A stretch of 64,000 nt of DNA from Thioalkalivibrio sp. ALJ7 (GCF_000376865.1 NZ_AQXQ01000012.1:248001-312000); one strand, 5' to 3'; numbered from the stretch's first letter, positions 1-8,123 are shown. Numbers and translations: made by a program. Notes: a model not told the origin generated them from the sequence alone.

Positions 1-1
1 C

Positions 2-883
2 GAGCATGGATCAGCAACGGTCCATCTTACGGAACAGGTCTGTAATGAGTTTCGAAGAAATCGTGAGTCAAAAATTAAAGACGCTCTAACTAAGTTCAAG
101 GAAACGAAGTTCTCGCCACAGTTCCCATCATTCATGAAGGGTTACGACGAGTACGGGGAGATTCGGAAACTTTGCAACCACTTGCGGAATCTTCAAAAGT
201 CCATTCTTACGAAAGTTGAGGCCGATATATCTGTCAAAGACTTGGTGGCTGACCGATTGATCGATCAAATCTTCGAATCCTCAGAAATTGTTCCCGTTAC
301 AACACGGGTGTACAGGGAGGGGTCGATGCGATCTGCCCTTGGGAACCCACCGGGGAAGAACGACTCGATCGGTGACGCCATCAATTGGGCCCTTCTGTTA
401 GGATCAGTGCCAGATGGCCAAGACGTTCACATCATCAGCGAAGATGGGGATTTTTATGCAACTTTGGACGATCAGAGGGCACACCCTTTTCTAACGGAAG
501 AATGGGAGAGAGTCAAGGGCGCACGATTGTTTGTCTATCGCACGTTATCAGGGTTTATGTCCGAGCACTTTGACGGCGTCGCGTTCTCATTCGACAAAGA
601 CAAGGAAGCCTTAATTGAAGAGTTGTTCGATTCCGGTTCCTTTGCACAAACGCACAACATTGTTGCAAAACTCGAAAACTATCGGTACTTCTCTGCCAAG
701 GAGGTAATCAGAATTCTCGATGCAGCTGTTGCAAACAACCAGTTCGGCGGGATCATTACAGACTACGACGTATCGGACTTCTTGAACCGCGTTGCAGTGC
801 CCCACATGGACAATATAACATCCGCAGAGCACCGAAGGACAATCGAAATTGTCATAGAAGAGAGGCGAGAGCGAGGGTCATAG
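2..883 (+). CDS. PIN-like (DUF4935-type) protein, 5' end outside window
   Basis: The frame is open from base 2 without a stop, so the gene enters from the left and its true start is missing. The visible 293 residues begin with a segment ending LTEQVCNEFRRNRESKI, which resembles the EF-x-RNRE segment of PIN-like DUF4935 proteins. Acidic residues typical of PIN nucleases follow: ND and D in GKNDSIGDAINWALLL and SEDGDF about 30 residues later. The first catalytic Asp would lie upstream of the window. PIN proteins are usually Mg-dependent ribonucleases, often toxins or phage-defence effectors. The gene is visibly poorer in G+C than its surroundings, which suggests transfer. The family call is good; the biological role is inferred. 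Confidence 0.75.
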   Translation, partial: EHGSATVHLTEQVCNEFRRNRESKIKDALTKFKETKFSPQFPSFMKGYDEYGEIRKLCNHLRNLQKSILTKVEADISVKDLVADRLIDQIFESSEIVPVTTRVYREGSMRSALGNPPGKNDSIGDAINWALLLGSVPDGQDVHIISEDGDFYATLDDQRAHPFLTEEWERVKGARLFVYRTLSGFMSEHFDGVAFSFDKDKEALIEELFDSGSFAQTHNIVAKLENYRYFSAKEVIRILDAAVANNQFGGIITDYDVSDFLNRVAVPHMDNITSAEHRRTIEIVIEERRERGS

Positions 884-1093
884 GGGTCAGAGCTTGCTTT
901 TTGGCCCGATCTTGTTTGCCCCCCCGTCCGACTGCGCGACAGCAGGGCCAGAAAGGTAAGTCCCGCGCCGCTTTGGGCCCGAGTGATACCATTTGCCTAT
1001 CAGGGGGCTCCACAGCCAGGGGTCTTCCAACGTTGTAGTGCTTTAGTCGGGCTCGTGTGCCGGGATTAGGACGCTGGAAAAAGGGGAGCCAGG

Positions 1094-1867
1094 ATGCCGC
1101 TGGAAGATTTCGAGACGGAATTCGAGCGCGGGGAGTACCTTCAGAACCTACTTGTTGCCGAGGCAACCGGAGGTTCTGGCGACCAGGGCGACTACCAGAT
1201 TCTTCGAAGGCACTTCCTCGACAATCCAGACACGAGGGCACTCGTACCCCGTTTCGTTCGAACAAGCCGCGACCTGTCCCAGTTCTGGCAATTCATCAAG
1301 GGGAAGTTCGCACACTACGCTCAGCGACGTGAGTTCCTCTGGAAGGAATTCGGCCCACTTCTGGACCACTTGGAGTCAGGGACAAGTGGACCGGCCGACA
1401 AGCCAATTTCGGATGCTCTCCAGCAGTTCGATCAAGACAACGTTCATCGTGTCTGGTCCCGAGCAATTGAGCGCAAGAACCGTGATCCTGAGGGTGCAAT
1501 CACCGCAGCACGGACGCTGCTAGAGTCGGTCTGCAAGCACATCCTGGATAGGCGCCTGATTGCGTACCCGAAGAACGTCGAGTTGCACCAACTCTACTCA
1601 CTCACTGCAAGGGAACTCAATCTGTCCCCAGACCAGCACAGCGAAAAGATCTTCAAGCAGATTCTTGGTGGCTGCTCCGGGATCGTGACCGGACTCGGCT
1701 CCCTGCGGAACTCCTTGGGCGACGCCCACGGGCAGGGCAAACGCCCAGTGAAGCCAGCACCAAGACATGCCGAACTGGCCGTCAATCTCGCGGGAACTGT
1801 GTCGCTCTTCCTCGTCACAACATTCGAGGAAAGAATGGACAAAGAATTCGGGGGCGAACCTCGATAA
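1094..1867 (+). CDS. Abortive-infection family protein (Abi_C domain)
   Basis: A 257-aa soluble protein with no membrane segment or signal peptide. The C-terminal half (about residues 138-245) matches the abortive-infection C-terminal domain: GAITAARTLLESVCKHIL, then LYSLTARELNLSP, then GLGSLRNSLGDAHGQG and a final helix before FEERM. The N-terminal half is not recognised. A GGGGAG ribosome site lies 6 bases before the ATG. Abi_C proteins occur in phage-defence islands, and the upstream neighbour on the same strand is a PIN-like nuclease, but a 210-bp gap separates the two, so co-transcription is not certain. Function as a defence gene is inference from the family and location. Confidence 0.72.
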   Translation: MPLEDFETEFERGEYLQNLLVAEATGGSGDQGDYQILRRHFLDNPDTRALVPRFVRTSRDLSQFWQFIKGKFAHYAQRREFLWKEFGPLLDHLESGTSGPADKPISDALQQFDQDNVHRVWSRAIERKNRDPEGAITAARTLLESVCKHILDRRLIAYPKNVELHQLYSLTARELNLSPDQHSEKIFKQILGGCSGIVTGLGSLRNSLGDAHGQGKRPVKPAPRHAELAVNLAGTVSLFLVTTFEERMDKEFGGEPR

Positions 1868-2113
1868 GCCGCTGAAAGCAAAGGCTGCGCTTCCTCGCTT
1901 GAGGCTCCATAGGCGCTTAAACGTCCAATTTTCGGGCCGAAAAGCCCAAGCGAAGTGGAGGGAAAAAAGGGGACAGGGAAAAAAGGGGACAGATTTATTT
2001 TCTGACGTCCGACGGTAGGGCGGCATGCATTATTGGGCCGGACGACCATTGGGTGTGTAAACCGAGGGGAAGTGGGGCTCGGTCCAAGGCCATTATCAGA
2101 GTTTCACCGAGAG
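1868..2113. other. Intergenic stretch with a 19-bp direct-repeat motif
   Basis: No gene is seen between the Abi gene and the PCu(A)C gene. Bases 1985-2003 carry a G4-A-C-A-G-ATTTATTTTCT motif, preceded by a second AAAAAAGGGGACAG at about 1963-1976. A near-identical motif (18 of 19) recurs in the same orientation at 4184-4202. Motifs of this type are common beside REP-associated transposase remnants in proteobacteria; no transposase is present here. Confidence 0.5.
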
Positions 2114-2674
2114 TCAGTGTTGGTGATGATCTCCTTCGTGGTGGTGATGTCCGCCCGGTTCATGCTCATCCGAACGCTTCACCTCGGCTTTTACAGTGAA
2201 TAGTTCACCCGTGCGCGTGTGCAGCTCCACTCGGACTTCCTGCCCGTCTGCGAGAGGTTCTTTAAGGTCGATCAACATCACGTGGAGACCGCCAGGCTCA
2301 AGCGACACCGATCCCTTGGCAGGAATGATGATGGCCTCCACCTCGCGCATGCGCATTACCCCCGCTTCGTCTTCCTCGTGATCGTGCAACTCGGTCACCG
2401 CTGCGACCGGCGACGAACCGGAAACGATCTCGATGTCTTCGTCCGTCGTGTTGCGCAGGGTCATGTAGGCCGCAGTGCTGGGCATGCCCGAAGGCATCAG
2501 ACGTACCCAGGGCCGATCGTCGATCTCGACTCCCTCCATGCAGTCACAGAATCCCGGCTCATCGTGGCCATCCACATGATGGGCATGGGTATTGGTCGTC
2601 ACGGCAAACAAACCGGCAAGCGCAAGGCACGCGACCGTCAAGCGGATCGATGGCGGGGTGAGTCGGGTATTCAT
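2114..2674 (-). CDS. Periplasmic copper chaperone PCu(A)C (DUF461)
   Basis: A 186-aa secreted protein. It has a signal peptide (TVACLALAGLFAVTTNTHA), then the PCu(A)C fold: PWVRLMPSGMPSTAAYMTLRN, VTELHDHEEDEAGVMRMREV, and LEPGGLHVMLIDLKEPL. The family delivers Cu(I) to the CuA or CuB site of cytochrome oxidases. The usual ligand set is largely kept. A CDC motif after the signal peptide and a His-rich tail (HHHHEGDHHQH) add likely metal-binding capacity. The start at 2674 is set by AAGGAG six bases upstream; a longer frame starts at 2740. A sigma-54 promoter lies about 38 bp upstream, and the divergent neighbour is a sigma-54 activator, its probable regulator. Confidence 0.9.
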   Translation of the reverse strand: MNTRLTPPSIRLTVACLALAGLFAVTTNTHAHHVDGHDEPGFCDCMEGVEIDDRPWVRLMPSGMPSTAAYMTLRNTTDEDIEIVSGSSPVAAVTELHDHEEDEAGVMRMREVEAIIIPAKGSVSLEPGGLHVMLIDLKEPLADGQEVRVELHTRTGELFTVKAEVKRSDEHEPGGHHHHEGDHHQH

Positions 2675-2711
2675 GGTAATTTCTCCTTGGTCCGTTGGGT
2701 GCCCGAACGTA

Positions 2712-2727
2712 AGCAAGTTGGGGGCCA
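2712..2727 (-). promoter_or_regulatory. Sigma-54 (-24/-12) promoter of the PCu(A)C gene
   Basis: The minus strand reads TGGCCCCCAACTTGCT. Against the consensus TGGCACG-N4-TTGCW only two positions differ, and the GG and GC elements have the exact 10-bp spacing. The predicted start of transcription is near 2701, giving a leader of about 27 nt that contains the AAGGAG site. It faces away from the sigma-54 activator gene at 2927. Confidence 0.75.
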
Positions 2728-2798
2728 ACCCCTCTGTCACGACAATTCGCGCTCCGACGCGGCCTGGGCGCAGGGAGCGGCTCGGGGCCTGAGCCAGA

Positions 2799-2816
2799 GT
2801 GCGTGAAATGACGCAC
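2799..2816. promoter_or_regulatory. Candidate upstream activator site (inverted repeat)
   Basis: A perfect 6-6 inverted repeat, GTGCGT-gaaatg-ACGCAC, lies 72-90 bp upstream of the sigma-54 promoter at 2712-2727, the distance usual for enhancer-binding proteins. A second small inverted repeat, GGCTC...GAGCC, is at about 2779-2795. Assignment to the divergent activator is inference. Confidence 0.45.
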
Positions 2817-2926
2817 CCGATACGGCAAATGGCTCACTGCGCTCCCCTCGAAGGGACCGCGCACCTTGTCAAACGGGCTGGGTCCGGGCAGGCTTCTCGG
2901 TCATAACCCAGGCGCTGAGTAGTTTC

Positions 2927-3946
2927 ATGGACGCCTCCCGCGAACTGATTGGTGATTCCCCGGAGTTGCAGGCCCTGCTGCGGCAGGCCAACCTTGTGGC
3001 ACGTACCGACGCGACGGTTCTAATCCAGGGCGAAAGCGGTACCGGCAAGGAACGACTGGCACGCAGGATCCATGCGCACAGCCGCCGTAATGCGGCACCT
3101 CTGATCACCGTGAACTGTGCGGCCCTGCCGGCTGATCTGATCGAGTCGGAACTCTTCGGCCACCGGCGCGGGGCGTTCACTGGGGCGCACGAGGCCCAGC
3201 AGGGACTGATTCGTCAGGCAGATGGCGGCACCCTGCTGCTGGATGAGATCGCCGAACTGCCGCCCGGGGCACAGGCCAAACTGCTCCGCTTTCTGGAAAG
3301 CGGCGAATGCCAGCCGCTGGGCGCGGCCCGACCCGAAAAGGTCGATGTCCGAGTGATCGCCGCGACCCACCAAGACCTGAACCAGCATGTTGCCGAGCGT
3401 CGCTTTCGAGCGGACCTCTTCTACCGGCTGTTCGTGGTACCGCTGGAAATGCCGCCCCTGCGACAGCGGCAAGGCGATGTGCGCCGTCTAGTGGAACATT
3501 TCCGCAAGGAGCTCGCCTCGGCCCACGGGCTCGAGCCGCCGCACTTCTCACCGGAGCTCGTGCGCTGGCTCGAACGCTGGCCATGGCCCGGTAATGTGCG
3601 CGAGCTGAAGAATCTCGTCGAGCGCTGCGTGATATTCATGTCTGCCCAGACGGTCCGGCCGCAGGATCTACCCGATGCCTGGCTCCAGTCCCCGCGCGAC
3701 GAAAGACAGGGGTCGTGGGTCATCCCACCCGATGGCCTGTGTCTGGAGCGTCTTGAGATCGACCTGATTCGTCAGGCCCTGGAACGCACCGGTGGCAACC
3801 GTTCCCGTGCCGCACGCCTGCTTGGGCTTACCCGTAACACACTGCTGTATCGCATAAAGAAGAGCGCCATCTCATGGGGCCACACGGATCACGGAGAGCG
3901 ACAGAACGTGGTCGAATCTCGACAAGCCTCTGAACACAAGGAGTAG
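2927..3946 (+). CDS. Sigma-54 activator without N-terminal sensor domain (PspF-like layout)
   Basis: A 339-aa bacterial enhancer-binding protein. The AAA+ domain begins almost at the N-terminus (ELIGDSPELQALL). It has Walker A GESGTGK at 35-41, the sigma-54-contacting loop GAFTGA at 82-87, Walker B GGTLLLDE at 100-107, and a C-terminal Fis-type helix-turn-helix at about 293-320 (GGNRSRAARLLGLTRNTLLYRIKK). No receiver, GAF or PAS domain precedes the ATPase, so activity must be controlled by another protein or by expression level, as for PspF. The only sigma-54 promoter seen nearby is that of the divergent PCu(A)C gene, its likely target. The frame is open for about 120 bp upstream of the ATG, but the extra residues look non-domain-like. 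Confidence 0.9.
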   Translation: MDASRELIGDSPELQALLRQANLVARTDATVLIQGESGTGKERLARRIHAHSRRNAAPLITVNCAALPADLIESELFGHRRGAFTGAHEAQQGLIRQADGGTLLLDEIAELPPGAQAKLLRFLESGECQPLGAARPEKVDVRVIAATHQDLNQHVAERRFRADLFYRLFVVPLEMPPLRQRQGDVRRLVEHFRKELASAHGLEPPHFSPELVRWLERWPWPGNVRELKNLVERCVIFMSAQTVRPQDLPDAWLQSPRDERQGSWVIPPDGLCLERLEIDLIRQALERTGGNRSRAARLLGLTRNTLLYRIKKSAISWGHTDHGERQNVVESRQASEHKE

Positions 3947-4250
3947 GTGCCTCGTCTGACCGAACGCGGGGTCGGACCTCGACAACTCTATGACAGTAAA
4001 GGTTTTCCGGATCCGAAGGACCGGACTTTAGCACTTAACGGAGCCATTCAATCGGGAAAGCAGCCGACAAAAATCTGAGAAAGCAAAGGACGCCGGTTGC
4101 TCGCGGGCCGGGGCCAGCGCCGGGGAGCCCCTCAGAGATCGCCACGGCGCTGCGCGCCTCGCGATGACGGTTTTTTGGATATTGGGGATAGATTTATTTT
4201 CTAGCCCCGGGCTGCGAAGAAGAGGAAACCCATCTTTTGCCGGCCCGCCC
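3947..4250. repeat. Gene-free stretch with a partial 121-bp-family repeat
   Basis: No gene is seen between the activator and the fccB terminator. Bases 4115-4169 are the right part of the 121-bp palindromic element described at 7754-7874: CAGCGCCGGGGA, then the arm GAGATCGCCACGGCGCTGCG and a terminal CTCGCGATGACG. The left arm is missing. Bases 4184-4202 repeat the motif at 1985-2003 in direct orientation (18 of 19). Confidence 0.6.
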
Positions 4251-4278
4251 AAAAGGACTCGGCGCCCGGAGGCGCCGA
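4251..4278 (-). terminator. Rho-independent-like terminator after fccB
   Basis: On the minus strand a stem CGGCGCC-tccg-GGCGCCG is followed by AGTCCTTTTGG. It lies 28 bp past the fccB stop codon and would end the fccAB transcript. The T-run is short. Confidence 0.6.
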
Positions 4279-4305
4279 TCGAAGTGATTGGGAGAACGCT
4301 GGGGC

Positions 4306-5601
4306 CTAGCCCCAGATGTCCTGGGTGATGCCGGCGTACCAGGCGCGGGTGTGTTCGGCCTCCTGGCGGCGGAAGGTTGAAGACTGGCCGAGGGGACTGA
4401 CGCCACCGGAGCCTTCTACTGCCGCCTGGGCGCCGTTTTGGTACTGGTACACGGCGGCAATACTGACGCCATAGTCCGGGGTGATCAGGCCGTAGCAGGT
4501 GCTGGCCGACGACGGGTCCAGCGGCTCTTGGCCCGATAGCTCGCGCAAGATGGCCGCCGCGACGATCTTGCCCTGGTTGTTGGCCGCATGACCGGACTTG
4601 GGCATCGCACCCGCCACGCTGGCATCGCCGATCACATAGATGTTGTCGTCCATGACGGACTTGAAGGTCCGCTGATCGACCGAAGCCCAGCCTTGTTCGT
4701 TGGTGAGGCCTGCATCGTGGGCAATCTGGCCGGCGCGCTGTGCAGGGACAAAGTTCATCACGTCCGCGCGGACACGCTCCTGGCCACCGTCCGCATGGGC
4801 GGTCTTCCCGCTGACGTCGATCTCCTCGACGCGCCCACCGTTGGAGCCGCCACGCCATTCGATCATGTCGCCGTAGTGCTCGGCCCATCCCTCCTCGAAC
4901 AGGCCCTGTTTGGCAAAGCCCTCCTTGGGATCGAGGACGATGACCTTGGAGCGTGGTTTGTGGGTCTTGAGGTAGTACGCCACCATCGAGACGCGCTCGT
5001 ACGGCCCCGGCGGGCAGCGATATGGGTTGGGCGGGGCGACCATGACGTAGACGCCGCCGTTGGGCATGGCCTGTAGCTGCGCGCGCAGCAGTTCGGTCTG
5101 CGAGCCGGCCTTCCAGGCGTGCGGGATCGTCTCTGCATCGGCCTCTTCGATGCCGGGCATGTCGTCGTACTTGAAGTCGATACCCGGGGACATGACCAGC
5201 TTGTCGTACTGCTGGCTGTCGCCGCTTTCCAGGCGCACGGTGCGGCTGTCGGCGTCTACGCCAATGACCTTGTCCTGGATGACATCGACACCGTCGCGGT
5301 CGCGCAGATTGTCGTAGCCGTGCGTGATCGCCTCGATGCTCTCGAAGCCGCCAAGCACCCAGTTACTGCCGTAGCAGGTGACGTAGGTGGCGTTGGGCTC
5401 GATCAGCGTGACCGCCATGCTTGGCGAGAGTTGTTTCAGGTAGCGCGCCGCGGTGGCACCGCCGGTGCCGCCACCGACCACGACTACGTGGGCCTTGCCA
5501 GCGCTATGTGCAGCATGAGGGGTTAAACCGATACCGGTCAGGGCAGCCGCGCTAGTGATCCCGAAGGCCTTGAGGAAGTGACGTCGCGTAAAGTTATGCA
5601 T
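4306..5601 (-). CDS. fccB: Flavocytochrome c sulfide dehydrogenase, FAD subunit
   Basis: A 431-aa periplasmic flavoprotein that oxidises sulfide and passes electrons to its cytochrome partner. A Tat signal (RRHFLKAFG) heads the protein, as expected for a cofactor-loaded export substrate. The FAD-binding GGGTGGATAARYL motif follows. The Cys in YVTCYGSNWVLGG is at the position of the covalent FAD link, and the Cys residues in YRCPPGPYE and STCYGLITPDYG match the redox-active pair next to the flavin. Length equals the family norm. It follows fccA by 18 bp with its own GGGGG ribosome site, so the two form one operon. A hairpin terminator follows. Confidence 0.95.
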   Translation of the reverse strand: MHNFTRRHFLKAFGITSAAALTGIGLTPHAAHSAGKAHVVVVGGGTGGATAARYLKQLSPSMAVTLIEPNATYVTCYGSNWVLGGFESIEAITHGYDNLRDRDGVDVIQDKVIGVDADSRTVRLESGDSQQYDKLVMSPGIDFKYDDMPGIEEADAETIPHAWKAGSQTELLRAQLQAMPNGGVYVMVAPPNPYRCPPGPYERVSMVAYYLKTHKPRSKVIVLDPKEGFAKQGLFEEGWAEHYGDMIEWRGGSNGGRVEEIDVSGKTAHADGGQERVRADVMNFVPAQRAGQIAHDAGLTNEQGWASVDQRTFKSVMDDNIYVIGDASVAGAMPKSGHAANNQGKIVAAAILRELSGQEPLDPSSASTCYGLITPDYGVSIAAVYQYQNGAQAAVEGSGGVSPLGQSSTFRRQEAEHTRAWYAGITQDIWG

Positions 5602-5619
5602 TGTTGTTATCCCCCGTGA

Positions 5620-5934
5620 TCAGAAGCGCGCGAAGTAGACCGACATGGCTTCGATCTCCTCGTCGGTGTAGCCCTTGGCGTGACGATCCATGATGGTCGC
5701 GTCACGCTCGCCATCGCGGAATGCGCGCATCTGGCTCTGGATGACTCCCGCCGAGACACGGCTGAGATCCGGAACACCTTTTTCGGCCGCGGCCGCGTTA
5801 TGACAGGCTTTGCAGGAAGCGGCCATCAACTGGCCACGGGTAATTTCGTCATTGTCGGCGATAGCCTGGGATGCGGTGCCGGCCATCGCCAGCGAGGCGA
5901 CAAGCCCCGCTGCGAACAAGCGTGAGTGCTTCAT
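5620..5934 (-). CDS. fccA: Flavocytochrome c, monohaem cytochrome subunit
   Basis: A 104-aa secreted class I c-type cytochrome. It has a Sec signal (KHSRLFAAGLVASLAMAGTA), one haem site CKACH, and a C-terminal Met in EEIEAMSVYF that can serve as the sixth ligand. Having a single haem resembles the small Chlorobium-type subunit and not the dihaem Allochromatium type. CAGGAG lies 8-9 bases before the ATG at 5934; an open frame reaches 6090, but those residues look like untranslated leader. It lies directly upstream of fccB and accepts electrons from the FAD subunit, passing them to soluble cytochromes and the terminal oxidase. Confidence 0.92.
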   Translation of the reverse strand: MKHSRLFAAGLVASLAMAGTASQAIADNDEITRGQLMAASCKACHNAAAAEKGVPDLSRVSAGVIQSQMRAFRDGERDATIMDRHAKGYTDEEIEAMSVYFARF

Positions 5935-6258
5935 GCGAGCGAACTCCTGACGGTTGGGGTTTATGGTTCCCCGGCATTCAGCCGGCCCACTCATCACCAC
6001 TGCAGAAAGCGCGCCAACAGCCCCGCCGCCCCTTGCTACAGCCGTTTTCGCCGCATACAGGCCAGAACCGGCGGCGTATCCAACGGACAATTCAGCACTT
6101 TGTCGGCCAAAGCGCCCGGTTTGGCCGCTTTGTCAGCACAGGAACGGAGGAAGAGGACACCCGGCTTGTTCCGCATGAGGCCGCATGCGCGAACCGGCGG
6201 CGACAGGCTGGCACGGACGGTTTACCCTCGTAAGGATTAATCGAGTAAGGGCCTGCCC
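5935..6258. other. Divergent intergenic region fccA / pyk
   Basis: This 324-bp region holds the promoters of two divergent genes. I see no RNA gene, repeat or conserved frame in it. A GTAAGGG ribosome site sits 7 bases before the pyk start. Confidence 0.5.
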
Positions 6259-7716
6259 ATGCCGTTTCCCGCGCAGAAGACGAAGATCGTGGCCACGATC
6301 GGGCCGGCGTCCGACTCCCCGGACACGCTGCGCCGAATGATGCACGCCGGGCTCAATGTGGTGCGGCTGAACTTCTCGCATGGTGATCCTGCCTACCACG
6401 CCGAGGTGATCGGCCGTATCCGAGAGGCGGCGCAGGATACCGGCACCCGCGTTGCGATCCTCGGCGACCTGCCGGGGCCGAAGATGCGTATCGGTGAGCT
6501 GGCCGAGGAACCGATCGAGCTGGAGCCCGGCGAGAGCCTTACCCTGACTACGGAGGACTGCAGCGGCGATGCCTCGCGCGTGAGCGTGTCGTTCTCCGAG
6601 CTGCCGGAGGCGGTGCAGCCGGGTGATGCGCTGTTTCTGAACGATGGCTACATCGAGCTGGAGGTGGTGTCAGTCGAGGGCCACGACGTCACCTGCCGCG
6701 TGCAGACCGGCGGGGAATTGCGCTCGCGCAAGGGCCTGAACCTGCCGGGCATCGATCTGGGCATCCGCGCCTTTACGCTGGACGATCACGACTGGCTGCG
6801 GTTCGCGGCGGAACACGGCGTGGATGCCGTCAGCCAGAGCTTCGTGGTCGACGGCGACGACATCCTGGCCGTGCGCAAGGCGGCGGAGGCGCTGGGCTAC
6901 AGCCCCTTCATCATCGCCAAGATCGAGCGGGCCGCGGCACTGGAGCAGCTCGACAGCATCCTGGAGGCGGCGGACGGCATCATGGTGGCGCGCGGGGATC
7001 TGGGGGTAGAGATCCCGATCGCGAGCATCGCCCTCGCCCAGCGCCGCATCACCCGGCGCGCCAACCAGTACCACCGCCCGGTGATCACCGCCACCCAGAT
7101 GCTGGAGTCCATGGTCATCTCGCGCCGCCCGACCCGGGCCGAGGCGACCGATGTGGCGAATGCCATCCTCGGCGGCACCGACTGCGTGATGCTCTCCGGC
7201 GAATCGGCCATGGGACGCTATCCGGTGGAATCCGTGGCGATGCTCGCGGCTATTGCCCGCTCGATCGAACCGGAACGCGACCGAGGCATGATGCCTGATG
7301 GCCCGAACGACCATGACGAGGCCGGGCGCGACCGCGCCGTCGATCTGATCGTGCGCAGCGTATTCCACACCGCGCAGCGGCGCCTGCCACAGGTGACCCT
7401 GGCGCCCACGCTCAGCGGCACCACCGCCCGGCGTATCGCCTGCCTGCGCCTGCCCTGCTGGACGGTCGCTTTTACCCCGAACGCCGCAACCGCCCAGGGC
7501 CTGCAGTTCTCCTACGGCGTCGAGCCGGTGGAGGTCAGCGAGGACCGCAGCGACTGGAACGACTTCGCCCGGGCGTGGCTCGCCGAGAACGACATCAACG
7601 ACGGCCTCGCCCTCCTCATCCAGGGCCCCTCGGGCCCCAACCCAACCGGCAACCACCGACTGGAACTGCTCGAACTCGACAGCCCCCGCCAGGGGGACGC
7701 ACCAGGGCATACCTGA
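6259..7716 (+). CDS. pyk: Pyruvate kinase
   Basis: A 485-aa cytosolic enzyme that converts phosphoenolpyruvate and ADP to pyruvate and ATP. It has the N-terminal KTKIVATIGPAS with GLNVVRLNFSHG, the barrel with the active-site segment FIIAKIERAAALEQLD, metal ligands in DGIMVARGDLGVEIP, and the substrate loop ITATQMLESMV followed by PTRAEATDVANA. The C-terminal allosteric domain is present but somewhat divergent. The final 65 codons are duplicated, with mostly silent differences, at 7913-8123 beyond a 121-bp repeat, so this end of the gene may have been exchanged or duplicated recently. Confidence 0.96.
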   Translation: MPFPAQKTKIVATIGPASDSPDTLRRMMHAGLNVVRLNFSHGDPAYHAEVIGRIREAAQDTGTRVAILGDLPGPKMRIGELAEEPIELEPGESLTLTTEDCSGDASRVSVSFSELPEAVQPGDALFLNDGYIELEVVSVEGHDVTCRVQTGGELRSRKGLNLPGIDLGIRAFTLDDHDWLRFAAEHGVDAVSQSFVVDGDDILAVRKAAEALGYSPFIIAKIERAAALEQLDSILEAADGIMVARGDLGVEIPIASIALAQRRITRRANQYHRPVITATQMLESMVISRRPTRAEATDVANAILGGTDCVMLSGESAMGRYPVESVAMLAAIARSIEPERDRGMMPDGPNDHDEAGRDRAVDLIVRSVFHTAQRRLPQVTLAPTLSGTTARRIACLRLPCWTVAFTPNAATAQGLQFSYGVEPVEVSEDRSDWNDFARAWLAENDINDGLALLIQGPSGPNPTGNHRLELLELDSPRQGDAPGHT

Positions 7717-7753
7717 GAAACGGTCAACAAGAACACACCCTTCTTCCCTGCCC

Positions 7754-7874
7754 CGTCATGGCGAGGCCCCGCAGGGGCCGTGGCCATCTCCGTACGCGAC
7801 CCCAGACGCCCGCCTCGATCAGCGCCGGGGACATCCACAGAGATCGCCACGGCGCTGCGCGCCTCGCGATGACG
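7754..7874. repeat. 121-bp palindromic element, copy B
   Basis: The ends are CGTCATGGCGAGG and CCTCGCGATGACG, near-perfect inverted repeats. Each arm (about 36 bp) contains its own hairpin: GGCCCC-gca-GGGGCC in the left, GGCGC-tgc-GCGCC in the right. The two arms also pair with each other. The core reads CAGCGCCGGGGACATCCACA. Full copies of exactly 121 bp are at 12435, 13673 and 13870. It resembles the widespread short repeats that begin CGTCATTGCGAGG. Confidence 0.85.
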
Positions 7875-7912
7875 GTGTCCACCCGTGAAGGGGACGCCCA
7901 CCTTTAACCCTA

Positions 7913-8123
7913 CTCCTACGGCGTCGAGCCGGTGGAGGTCAGCGAGGACCGCAGCGACTGGAACGACTTCGCCCGGGCATGGCTCGCCGAGAACGACATC
8001 AATGAGGGCCTCGCCCTCCTCATCCAGGGCCCCTCGGGGCCCAACCCGACCGGCAACCACCGCCTGGAACTGCTCGAACTCGACAGCCCCCGCCAAGGGG
8101 AACACCAGGCCAGTAACCGGTAG
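7913..8123 (+). pseudogene. Duplicated 3' tail of pyruvate kinase
   Basis: This stretch aligns with pyk bases 7509 onward at a constant offset of 404. It is open to a stop at 8123 and would encode the last 65 residues of PykA with a different C-terminus (QGEHQASNR instead of QGDAPGHT). Most codon differences in the shared part are silent; the amino-acid changes are conservative (for example Asp to Glu). It lacks a start and the catalytic barrel, so it is a gene fragment. Confidence 0.8.

Noticed and set aside
884-1093. Small RNA or gene between the PIN-like and Abi_C genes
   Set aside because: Only a GGGGTCAGAGCTTGC motif similar to other scattered repeat-associated motifs is seen; no promoter-terminator pair or credible frame.
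6670-7710. 346-codon frame antisense to pyk
   Set aside because: It mirrors the pyk codon pattern, has no domain and no ribosome site; high G+C produces long antisense frames.
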